DNA from: an uncultured Acinetobacter sp.
GTDB lineage: Bacteria > Pseudomonadota > Gammaproteobacteria > Pseudomonadales > Moraxellaceae
DNA length: 64,000 nucleotides
Assembly: GCF_947624825.1 (NCBI RefSeq)
Contig: NZ_CANQLZ010000002.1
Coordinates: 45,358 to 109,357, forward strand
Direction: 5' to 3'
Part shown: one piece after another, positions 8,086-15,633 of the stretch
Numbering within the stretch: the stretch's first letter is position 1
How the letters are laid out: each line of letters starts with the position of its first letter
Made by a program: the position numbers and the translations under genes
Notes under the pieces: generated by a model
What the model saw: the letters and a program-made list of their open reading frames with translations, nothing else
Database searches by the model: none
Told to the model about the DNA's origin: nothing

Positions 8086-9777
8086 ATGAATTCATCTGAA
8101 TCTAAGATTGCATTTTTTTTGCTGATTCATGACTATTCACCGATTGCTTTAAGTCCTCAAGCAAGGTGGCTATTACTTAAACTCATAGCTGAACTGAAAT
8201 TGGGAGAAGCTGTTCCATCCATAAAAAAAATGGCAACGACCTTTCATATCAATGAAAAAAAAATTAAGGAATGTATTACTGAGTTGGAAGCCCACAGAAT
8301 TTTAATCCAAGGAAAAGATGGGCTAACTTCTGAAAAAAAGAGTTATATCGATTACAGCCTATTCTTAGCTTGTATGAATGCAAAAAAAATTAAACCACTG
8401 AAATTAGAACAGTGGTTTCGTCAAACAGCAAGAGCAGATAATTTCCCTCTTATAGGGCTTTTTCAAAATCTTGTTGAAAACAGACTAGATGATTTTTATA
8501 TGCACCATTTGCAACATACATCATCTAGATTGTCGGGGATCTTGGATTTTAAGTCCGCTTTAGTGCTTATGGTATTGGTTAGAAATAGTAATCAATATGG
8601 AATTACCAATAAGTGTGGAATACACGAATTAAAGCACAAAACAGGTATGTCTAAAGATGCAATTTTTAGATGCATCAAGATATTAGAGATTCAGGGGGTG
8701 ATCAGAGTAAGAGTTGATGGTGTGCTATCCAGTAAAATTTTAAGAGTATCTAATCCATTTTATATGCTGAATTTATCTCATGAAATCTGGCAGGAAGAAG
8801 CAACCTATGGACGGTATTTTATAATTCAATATCCAGAACCACACTCCTTTGAGGTGCAGCAGGTTGCAAGTTTATTGCAATTTTTAGAGAGCAAAAAAGC
8901 TACATTAACAAGTATTTTAACGATTAACGATGCTTATCAGATTTATGTAAACCTTTTCATAAGAGTGCCAGAGTTGATCAATGCTACAAAGAGATTGACG
9001 ATTGAGATGGTTAAGGAAGATTCTTCAATATCTGAACATGAACGGTTTGAATATCGATTTATTATACATCTATTGTCACTTCTTCTTGAGATGCCAAATG
9101 CTCATGAAAGCAGTCAATGGCTTAGAGATTTAATTGAGTTTTTTCCACAAAAAAATTCAAAGACACATTTGAATGGGGTGGTTTCTTTATTTGGATTTCT
9201 TCAGTGCCATTTAGAACAATGGTGTGCCCAGATTTACAATAATCTCTCTAGAGCTCAGGCATTATCTAGATGTGGAGATTACGTAGATTTACATGATTTG
9301 AAAAAAATGTCAGGTCGCTTACAATTGAATGCTTTGTTGAAATTTGCTGAAGATAATTCATTTGAAACGTCTGATCGTATTGCTCGGAGTAACAGTACTC
9401 TTTTATCAATGTTAGGTCTGATGATGACCTTGATCGCGAAGAATCAGCTTTATCCATTTTTAACGTATTTAGGCTTAAAAGAACAATTCAGTCAATTTTG
9501 TATTGTTCCTCGTCATGCGAAGCAAACACAATATATTTGTATTTTTATGCCATTTCCAAGTCAAATCTCGAATCAATTTACCAAAATTACTTTAGATAAC
9601 AACCTTGCATTTGTATCTAAGCAAGCACTTTTTCAGGATGAAAGGCGTAATCATTTTTTTAGTGAATCCATTCAACCGAGCCTCAAAGAACTACAGGATT
9701 TTGGCTTGCTCCCTGAGAACTGCCTAGCTTTAGATCACTTTACTATTTCTAGAAATAAAATCAAAACTAAGGCGTAA
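8086..9777 (+). CDS. Putative regulator or replication protein with two winged-helix segments
   Basis: I chose ATG 8086 (MNSSESKIAFFLLIHD), which has ribosome site AGGGGAA at 8074-8080; an upstream TTG at 8050 lacks one. The 563-residue product has two helix-turn-helix-like blocks. The first spans residues ~25-80 (VPSIKKMATTFHINEKKIKE, then a helix followed by HRILIQ). The second spans ~180-225 (IHELKHKTGMSKDAIFRCIK, then ILEIQGVIRV). Both resemble winged helices of GntR-type regulators or replication initiators. The C-terminal half (~300 residues) is helical and unrecognised. It is divergently transcribed from the RHH-like gene. A control or replication role is inferred; no enzyme motif is visible. 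Confidence 0.6.
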   Translation: MNSSESKIAFFLLIHDYSPIALSPQARWLLLKLIAELKLGEAVPSIKKMATTFHINEKKIKECITELEAHRILIQGKDGLTSEKKSYIDYSLFLACMNAKKIKPLKLEQWFRQTARADNFPLIGLFQNLVENRLDDFYMHHLQHTSSRLSGILDFKSALVLMVLVRNSNQYGITNKCGIHELKHKTGMSKDAIFRCIKILEIQGVIRVRVDGVLSSKILRVSNPFYMLNLSHEIWQEEATYGRYFIIQYPEPHSFEVQQVASLLQFLESKKATLTSILTINDAYQIYVNLFIRVPELINATKRLTIEMVKEDSSISEHERFEYRFIIHLLSLLLEMPNAHESSQWLRDLIEFFPQKNSKTHLNGVVSLFGFLQCHLEQWCAQIYNNLSRAQALSRCGDYVDLHDLKKMSGRLQLNALLKFAEDNSFETSDRIARSNSTLLSMLGLMMTLIAKNQLYPFLTYLGLKEQFSQFCIVPRHAKQTQYICIFMPFPSQISNQFTKITLDNNLAFVSKQALFQDERRNHFFSESIQPSLKELQDFGLLPENCLALDHFTISRNKIKTKA

Positions 9778-10171
9778 CTTTAGCTTCTGCAACATTCCCA
9801 TATTTTCGTTGTTCTCGCTGTATGGGGTTGCGGTGTAATAGTCAGATCAGAATGACTTGCTTAACAGGTAATATATATTATTAACTATAAGTAATATATA
9901 GATAATATATTAAACATAAACAATATCTTATCTAGTTAGGTGGGTACTGTGATTCACTTAGCTCGGTATAGCCCATTTGAGTATGGGCTATACATCATGT
10001 ATCAATGACACAGTGTTAAAATATTCAGAACTAACCCTATAGTATGTTCCAACGTCTATGAACCTATTCAGCTAAGCAGGATGACCACAACATCCTGCTA
10101 GAGAATCATGATCAGTAAAATTTTACATCTCTCTCTTAGATATGAACCTTATGTTTCGAGAGAGAATCCAA
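9778..10171. other. Non-coding region with two hairpins, possible replication or control region
   Basis: About 394 bases without a gene. Features seen are an extremely AT-rich tract (about 9869-9925) with repeated TAATATAT-like units; a perfect 10-bp hairpin TATAGCCCAT/ATGGGCTATA (9967-9976 and 9983-9992, six-base loop); and a 9-bp hairpin AGCAGGATG/CATCCTGCT (10075-10083 and 10091-10099). Neither hairpin has a T-run, so they are not obvious terminators. The next gene encodes a HUH-type Gp2-like protein, so these could be a nick site or origin, or regulatory RNA structures. Confidence 0.45.
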
Positions 10172-11116
10172 ATGTACCAGAATATTAAATATGATCAGCT
10201 TTACCATGAAGCAGAAGTATTGGCAGCAGTAGACCATTTCATTCAAGAGGTATGCTTGGGTAGTTATGATCTATATTATCAAAACTTTATGATAGACCTA
10301 CAAAAATTAGTTCAGTCATTTAAGCCAATCTATAACGCTAATTTTTTCTATTGCAATACTGTGCAGATATTCATTGAGGTGGTGAACATCGTTGATCACA
10401 CACTCAGTCTAATGCCACAGGCAGACTACGATTGTATAGTCTGTTTGGATGAGATGACCGTCTGGCATATTTTGACTTACATCCAGTCATTATCTGGCTG
10501 TGTAAAACAACAACTGATAGATTTTCAACAACGTGAATTAAAGAATCAGCATAGCCTTTTTGATTATACATCCACACTCATTCATCATTATGCGAGAACA
10601 CTGGTGGTTCGAGTGGATTTATCTATCAAGAAAGAATATCAAGCCTTATACAACATCCAAGTGTTCAATAAAGCGCTAGAAACATTACATCGGCGTATCG
10701 CAGATCAGGATACTTGCTTTAGTGATTTGTATGGTTATGCGTGGGCATTAGAGCATGGAGTAAGCAAAGGCTATCACTGCCATTTATTGCTTATGTACGA
10801 TGGCAATAAACATCAAGAAGGCTATGAGTTAGGGGAGTGGGTAGGTAAGTGCTGGGAGCAGATTACACATGGATGTGGTTATATTTTTAACTGTAACCAT
10901 TCCGACTATATGGATACATATAAAGCGATGGGAACATTAGGCATTGGTATGATTCATCGTGATGTTGAGCATGAAGTTTTTAACTTTCTTAATTATGCTA
11001 CCCCTTATCTAGTGAATTGTGAAAAAGAGCAGCAGCATCCGAGAGGAAAAGATAAGTCAAACATGCGTAGTTTTGGTAAAGGTGTGATCGATTCGAAAAA
11101 CCGAAGAGGTTTATAA
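10172..11116 (+). CDS. Inovirus Gp2/YfjJ-like family protein with HUH motif
   Basis: This 314-residue protein resembles the inovirus Gp2 / YagK-YfjJ C-terminal family found in filamentous phages and P4-like cryptic prophages such as CP4-57. Family-type stretches are LVVRVDLSI (strand), DLYGYAWALEHG, then YHCHLLLMYDG with a His-x-His pair typical of HUH single-strand endonuclease folds, and a C-terminal Y and R/K-rich tail. ATG 10172 is preferred because GAGAGAA sits just upstream. ATG 10142, ten codons earlier, has no good ribosome site. A role in rolling-circle replication or mobilization is inferred from the HUH-like motif; activity is not established for this family as far as I know. Confidence 0.75.
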   Translation: MYQNIKYDQLYHEAEVLAAVDHFIQEVCLGSYDLYYQNFMIDLQKLVQSFKPIYNANFFYCNTVQIFIEVVNIVDHTLSLMPQADYDCIVCLDEMTVWHILTYIQSLSGCVKQQLIDFQQRELKNQHSLFDYTSTLIHHYARTLVVRVDLSIKKEYQALYNIQVFNKALETLHRRIADQDTCFSDLYGYAWALEHGVSKGYHCHLLLMYDGNKHQEGYELGEWVGKCWEQITHGCGYIFNCNHSDYMDTYKAMGTLGIGMIHRDVEHEVFNFLNYATPYLVNCEKEQQHPRGKDKSNMRSFGKGVIDSKNRRGL

Positions 11117-11178
11117 ATATTGAATTTTTAATAGAGAACACTGCGAATGCCATGTTCTCTATTTTATATTTCCTAACA

Positions 11179-11835
11179 TCAAAAAGACAAACTCACATTG
11201 CCTTGATCGGTTGTCAATTCAGCTTCAAGGACTTGATCACCACGGCATTTCAGTAAATACGATACTGTAGAGCTATAGCTCATTTGCACAGGCATCTTGC
11301 TATGGAAATCTGCGGTGTAATAACCACAACGACCACGATTAATACTCATACCTTGTAAAATAAAAGGTTGATCGTTGGTCGACTGAATTTCTAGAATATA
11401 TTCAATTGCCCCTTGTACATTAAATGCAGATTGAGACTCACGACTGGTAATTTGAGCACGAACAGATAATGCAGGCTGTTCCATTTCCATAGGAATATGA
11501 TTGCTATATTCAGCATTGTTTGGATCAAGATCTGACTCCATCATGGATTTGAGCGCTTCAGGATATTTTTCCCAACTCTCAAGAAATGACTGAGCTTGTT
11601 TGACCGCAGCAGGCAAATACTCGGTATCATTTTCTACAATCTGAGTTAAGGCTTGTACCTTGGCTTCAACCTCTTCCTTGCTATATGGAGCATATTTAGA
11701 TTGCTCCTTTTGTGTAGCAGTATTGGATGAGCTGTGTTCAGCTTGATCTGTAGCACTTTGTTGAGTTGGCTGATTGTTTTGACTACACGCGAGCAGTAAA
11801 GTTGAAAGTGCTACTGTAAAAAGTATTTTTTTCAT
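11179..11835 (-). CDS. Lipoprotein of unknown function
   Basis: This 218-residue protein has an n-region MKK, a hydrophobic stretch and lipobox LLLAC (Cys17), so it should be lipidated and anchored in a membrane. A Ser/Thr/Gln-rich linker follows (residues ~20-50). The C-terminal half is probably a beta-rich domain with two Cys (GRCGYY and LKCRGD) that could form a disulfide. It is the last gene of a four-gene leftward operon of small envelope proteins, starting 12 bases after the previous stop. The family is not recognised. Confidence 0.7.
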   Translation of the reverse strand: MKKILFTVALSTLLLACSQNNQPTQQSATDQAEHSSSNTATQKEQSKYAPYSKEEVEAKVQALTQIVENDTEYLPAAVKQAQSFLESWEKYPEALKSMMESDLDPNNAEYSNHIPMEMEQPALSVRAQITSRESQSAFNVQGAIEYILEIQSTNDQPFILQGMSINRGRCGYYTADFHSKMPVQMSYSSTVSYLLKCRGDQVLEAELTTDQGNVSLSF

Positions 11836-11847
11836 GATTGCACTCCG

Positions 11848-12075
11848 TTATAACTTAGGTCGAATAACGACGAACCAAATGAATAATAGGATCAAGATAC
11901 CTCCTACAATTTTACCGATGACTGGAAACATTACCGCAGGCCACACTAAGCCTTGCCCCAAATTGTAAGTAAATGGCTTGTAGTTATACTGCCCCCAAAA
12001 GTGTTGATAGATGGCAAAGAAAAAACCAATCACCAAGTAGCTACTAATCACCCATGTCTTAATATTTGAATTCAT
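11848..12075 (-). CDS. Small inner-membrane protein
   Basis: This 75-residue protein has two hydrophobic segments, ISSYLVIGFFFAIYQHF (~10-26) and a longer C-terminal one (~46-72), with an amphipathic aromatic stretch between them. Its ATG directly abuts the stop codon of the upstream 42-residue gene, and its ribosome site GGGGGAAAG lies inside that gene. This implies translational coupling. No family is recognised. Confidence 0.65.
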   Translation of the reverse strand: MNSNIKTWVISSYLVIGFFFAIYQHFWGQYNYKPFTYNLGQGLVWPAVMFPVIGKIVGGILILLFIWFVVIRPKL

Positions 12076-12204
12076 TTACTTTCCCCCAATTGCATATTTT
12101 GCCAATGCAATAAATAGTCCCATAACGATCATGAAGCCAATAAATGGCAAACCTAAAAAGCAAATCACTGCAATGATGCAGATGATGCCAGCAAGTGTTC
12201 TCAT
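12076..12204 (-). CDS. 42-residue hydrophobic membrane peptide
   Basis: A short open frame, ATG at 12204 to TAA at 12076, encodes MRTLAGIICIIAVICFLGLP followed by a second hydrophobic stretch, ending KYAIGGK. The ribosome site AAGGAA is five bases before the ATG. Two bases separate it from the upstream lipoprotein stop and none from the downstream ATG, so it fits exactly into the operon. It is almost entirely hydrophobic, so a membrane location is expected. Function is unknown; a holin-, toxin- or exclusion-like role is possible but unsupported. Confidence 0.65.
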   Translation of the reverse strand: MRTLAGIICIIAVICFLGLPFIGFMIVMGLFIALAKYAIGGK

Positions 12205-12206
12205 GG

Positions 12207-12461
12207 TTATTCCTTCATGCATTGATAGGACACATTGACCATATCCATTTGGAAGGATTCAGTTTGCTGCAAGGTATAGAGATTTTCTTTAAGCCCATCT
12301 TCCCCATATTTATTTTCAAGTTTGTCGTAGATACATGAACAGGTATTGCCATCAATGCCGCCTGTTTTACAACCACTAATAAACTGACGTTCGGTCTTAC
12401 TGGCGCAACCTGAAGACATTAATGCAACAGAGATGAGTACAAGTGAAGTTTGAATTTTCAT
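12207..12461 (-). CDS. Small lipoprotein, first gene of the envelope cassette
   Basis: The 84-residue product (from ATG 12461) begins MKIQTSLVLI and has lipobox SSGC (Cys19), marking a lipoprotein. The mature part has four further Cys (SGCKTGG, NTCSC, YQC) that could form disulfides in the periplasm. An ATG one codon earlier (12464) sits too close to the ribosome site AGGGGAA, so 12461 is preferred. It heads the leftward operon 12461-11179. The family is not recognised beyond small Acinetobacter-type lipoproteins. Confidence 0.7.
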   Translation of the reverse strand: MKIQTSLVLISVALMSSGCASKTERQFISGCKTGGIDGNTCSCIYDKLENKYGEDGLKENLYTLQQTESFQMDMVNVSYQCMKE

Positions 12462-12659
12462 CATTTCCCCTAATTTTTTATTGTGTTATTTGATGTGTAA
12501 TAAATTTTGCTGAATGGACTAACGTGTAGATGCAACAAAACCGTCTAAGGCTAGACAGCGTTCAGATCATTCAAATAAGCAAAAATTTATGAATGCTGCT
12601 AATGCAACAAAGGAATAGAAAATCGTTTTAGGGAAAATAATAAAGATAGAAAGTGCTGA

Positions 12660-12870
12660 GTCATGGCGACTACTCCTTAGGTTTAAGAAGTTCTACCAAT
12701 TACTGTCAAATAATGGTGGCAGAACGAAAGAGGGTTGACAGACTGAACCTAAGAATCAGCACACCCGAAGGTGTCCCCCTCCCGTTCTACCGCAGAGGGA
12801 GCACGAGTACTCACACCAAAAGAAGGGATCTTTTAGTGCACTTAGGAAACGGTCTGTCAAAACCGACTGA
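12660..12870 (+). ncRNA. Structured RNA with duplicated antisense pairing segments (P4/C4-like candidate)
   Basis: This is visibly less AT-rich than its surroundings and strongly self-complementary. Seen helices: CTTAGGTT (12676-12683) with AACCTAAG (12746-12753); GTTCT-ACCA (12690-12698) with TGGTGGCAGAAC (12714-12725); ACACC/GGTGT with CGAA loop (12761-12774); CCCTC/GAGGG (12777-12781, 12795-12799). The left strands recur downstream: GTTCTACC at 12784-12791, CTTAGG at 12841-12846 and CTGTCAAA at 12854-12861 (first copy 12703-12710). A single central strand (12714-12753) can thus pair with either set. P4 CI RNA and P1 C4 RNA work in this way. Identity with those families is a hypothesis; strand is also inferred. 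The 101-codon frame at 12652-12958 (GTG start) is probably spurious. Confidence 0.55.
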
Positions 12871-13091
12871 CGATGTAGGTCAGCAGTCGAATGATAAATT
12901 TAAGGGTGGGTTTAGTCAATCAAGCAATATTGGAAAAACAAGTAAAATCAAAGATTGAAGCGTATGAAAAAAAGTTTTTGGTAAAATTCTAAGATGGGTA
13001 TGGATCTATATTAAATCATTTTAATTGCTATAGAATTGGTACTCATACTTTATGATCATTAAAATGTATATATTTACGTAACGGGGAAAAA
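12871..13091. other. AT-rich leader before the GmrSD-like gene
   Basis: This holds the 3' flank of the structured RNA and the promoter or leader of the restriction gene. A ribosome site GGGGAAAA directly precedes ATG 13092. I see no clear terminator between the structured RNA and the gene, so read-through control of the gene by the RNA is possible. Confidence 0.35.
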
Positions 13092-15158
13092 ATGAAGGGT
13101 GAAGCAAAACAATTTCTGAAATTTATTGATGGCTCGGATAAAAGATTTATCATTCCTGTTTACCAGCGTAACTATAGTTGGCAGAACAAACATTGTGCTC
13201 AGTTACTTAATGATTTAAAAGGGTTAATTAAAAAGCCTGATGCCCCTCATTTTTTTGGTAGTATTGTTTCAAGCCATATGCAAGGCGGCAAAAGAGAAGA
13301 TTTTTTAATTATTGATGGGCAACAACGGTTAACGACCATATCAATTTTGTTGATTGCTATTGTGGATTTACTGAAGCATAAAAAAGTTATTCCTAAAGAT
13401 GATCGTTTAATTGAGAAAATCACCAAAAAACATCTAGTCGATGAGTATCAAGAAGATCAGCGGAAAATAAGATTAAAGCCAATCAAGGATGACTGTAAAG
13501 CTTTCGATGCATTGTTTGGTGATGAATCTGATTTTGTTGATGATTCTAATGTAACGTCAAATTTTAGATATTTTAGAGACAGAATACTGAATGAAAATAT
13601 CGACATTGATGATTTGTATGATGCAATTTCACGACTACAAACAATTGATATTTTCCTAGAAAAGGATGATGACCCTCAGCTTATATTTGAAAGCTTGAAC
13701 TCAACGGGACTTGAACTTGAGGAAGGGGATAAAATCCGAAATTTCATTTTGATGGGGCTTTCTTCTGAATTACAAGAAAAATATTATGAAGCTTTTTGGA
13801 ACAAAATTGAGAAGAATACCCATTTTAAGGTTAGTGATTTTTTCAAAGATTACTTAACCTTAAAACTAAATCGTACAGTCGTTATTAAAGATATCTATTT
13901 TACTTTCAAAGATTATGTGAAAAAGAATAATGATGATGTTGAGGTACTATTAAAAGATTTGCTAGAGTATTCAAATCTTTATGCAATAATTTTGAATCCG
14001 ATGCAATATCAGAACAGTTTTACCGCTGTGTTGGTACGGCTGAGTCAGTTAGAATTTACCGTGATATTTCCAGTCGTATTGGCGATTCTAAAACGTTGGA
14101 GTGAAAAAAATCTTACCGATCAAGAGGTCACTGAACTTCTAAGAGTGACGGAAATATTTTTATTTAGACGTTTGATTGTTGGTCTAGCCACGAATGCTTT
14201 GTCTAAAATTTTTGCAACTTTAGATAAAGATGTGACTAAGAAAGCACAATCTAGCCAATTGGCATCCTATGCTGAAATTTATAAATATGTGCTGTTAAAT
14301 AAAGAGGAATCAAGTCGTTTTCCTAATGATGATGAATTTGAGCAAGCTCTTTTTAGCCGTAACATTTATGCCATGAGTTCGAAAAATAAAGCATATTTAT
14401 TTAGTTTTCTAGAAAATGAGGAAAGCAAAGAACAAATTAATGTAATTGAAAGAATTAAAGATGGAACATACACCATAGAGCATATCATGCCCCAAACGCT
14501 TTCTCCTGTTTGGCAAAAAGAACTGGGTGAAAAATCACAACAGATTCACGAGCAATGGTTGCATACTCTGCCAAATTTGACATTAACTGGTTATAACAGC
14601 AAATATAGTAATCGACCTTTTAAAGATAAATTAGACGTTGAAAATGGATTTAAAGACAGTAATTTGCGTTTAAATCAATATGTAAGAGAATGTCTAAAAT
14701 GGACGGAAGAAGAGCTGGTTGAAAGACAAAGCCGCCTATCAAAGAAATCACTTAAATTATGGTATTACCCAACAACAAGTTATGCTCCACCTGTAGAGGA
14801 AACGAATGAATATTTACTGGAAGATGACTTTGATTTTACAGGATACACTTTAGTATCTTATACCTTGTATGATGTTGAATCTAAAGTACAATCATGGAAA
14901 GAAATGCAGATAGATGTCGTAAAATATTTATTAGAACAACACACAACGAAAATTATGAGTTTATGTGCTGATCAAAAGTTTTATGATCTTTCCTTGCTTG
15001 AAACGACAAATAATTTTACTGAAATCAGTAGGTCGGTTTTCTTATACACAAATTGTTCAACGAGAACCAAAATAAATATTCTTAAAAAAATATTTGAGCA
15101 GTGTGATGTTGAGCAATCAGAATTAGGTTTTTTAATAAAAAAGGATAGTAATGTTTAA
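13092..15158 (+). CDS. GmrSD-like type IV restriction protein (DUF262 + DUF1524)
   Basis: This 688-residue fusion of DUF262 (ParB/sulfiredoxin-like NTPase, GmrS) and DUF1524 (HNH nuclease, GmrD) is the single-chain form of GmrSD-type enzymes that cleave modified, e.g. glucosylated, phage DNA. DUF262 signatures are IPVYQRNYSW (21-30) and IIDGQQRLTT (73-82). The HNH part has YTIEHIMPQ around residue 460 and LPNLTLTGYNSKYSN about 30 residues later. A C-terminal extension of ~110 residues after the HNH may be a DUF5655-like or target-recognition part. It is followed by a terminator at 15250-15274. The substrate cannot be read from the sequence. Confidence 0.85.
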   Translation: MKGEAKQFLKFIDGSDKRFIIPVYQRNYSWQNKHCAQLLNDLKGLIKKPDAPHFFGSIVSSHMQGGKREDFLIIDGQQRLTTISILLIAIVDLLKHKKVIPKDDRLIEKITKKHLVDEYQEDQRKIRLKPIKDDCKAFDALFGDESDFVDDSNVTSNFRYFRDRILNENIDIDDLYDAISRLQTIDIFLEKDDDPQLIFESLNSTGLELEEGDKIRNFILMGLSSELQEKYYEAFWNKIEKNTHFKVSDFFKDYLTLKLNRTVVIKDIYFTFKDYVKKNNDDVEVLLKDLLEYSNLYAIILNPMQYQNSFTAVLVRLSQLEFTVIFPVVLAILKRWSEKNLTDQEVTELLRVTEIFLFRRLIVGLATNALSKIFATLDKDVTKKAQSSQLASYAEIYKYVLLNKEESSRFPNDDEFEQALFSRNIYAMSSKNKAYLFSFLENEESKEQINVIERIKDGTYTIEHIMPQTLSPVWQKELGEKSQQIHEQWLHTLPNLTLTGYNSKYSNRPFKDKLDVENGFKDSNLRLNQYVRECLKWTEEELVERQSRLSKKSLKLWYYPTTSYAPPVEETNEYLLEDDFDFTGYTLVSYTLYDVESKVQSWKEMQIDVVKYLLEQHTTKIMSLCADQKFYDLSLLETTNNFTEISRSVFLYTNCSTRTKINILKKIFEQCDVEQSELGFLIKKDSNV

Positions 15159-15249
15159 AATTTTGAATGATTCCAAATAATTTCAGATACATAACATCCT
15201 AATGAGAATCATGAAGCTCTTTTGAGATCACATGAAAATATGGAATCAG

Positions 15250-15274
15250 AGCCTGCCTTCGAGCAGGCTTTTTT
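15250..15274 (+). terminator. Intrinsic terminator before the zinc-ribbon gene
   Basis: Stem AGCCTGC/GCAGGCT (15250-15256, 15263-15269) with loop CTTCGA is followed by a T-run to 15274. It should end the restriction-gene transcript. It lies 27 bases before the next ATG, so it could also act as an attenuator. Confidence 0.75.
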
Positions 15275-15300
15275 ATGCTCTGAAATTGAGGAGTCGAGTC

Positions 15301-15588
15301 ATGAGCTTGAACTGTCCCTTTTGTCATTCAACAAATGTCATATTGGTTGAAGCACGTACATCACAATCGAATACAGCCTTATCCAGTCTTGGCACGCCAG
15401 CCACATTAGCGGCATTAGGAACCACGGTAGCGAAGTCTTTCAATTTGCCGCCGATTGTTGGTGGAATTGCAGGAACTCTAATCGGTGGGGTGTTGAATTC
15501 GCTCACAGAACAAAGTGCTCCAACAAAGCAGAACTTATGCTTTTGCCAAAACTGCTACCAAAAATTCCCCACTCATCTTTTGCATTAA
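15301..15588 (+). CDS. Small zinc-ribbon protein with glycine-zipper-like core
   Basis: ATG 15301 (ribosome site GAGGAG) gives a 95-residue protein. An N-terminal CPFC pair and a C-terminal CFCQNC cluster look like the two halves of a zinc ribbon. The middle is a Gly/Ala-rich hydrophobic segment (IVGGIAGTLIGGVLNSL) that recalls a glycine zipper. It precedes the recombination module and may belong to it. No named family is recognised. Confidence 0.6.
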   Translation: MSLNCPFCHSTNVILVEARTSQSNTALSSLGTPATLAALGTTVAKSFNLPPIVGGIAGTLIGGVLNSLTEQSAPTKQNLCFCQNCYQKFPTHLLH

Positions 15589-15633
15589 TCACATCAGTAC
15601 ACATTCAAATTTTAACTTATAAGGAATATATCT

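Noticed and set aside
12652..12958. Open frame of 101 codons with a GTG start
   Set aside because: It covers the strongly self-complementary RNA region, has no good ribosome site, and its residues are low-complexity (S, T, R, K, G). Structure explains the sequence better than a protein.
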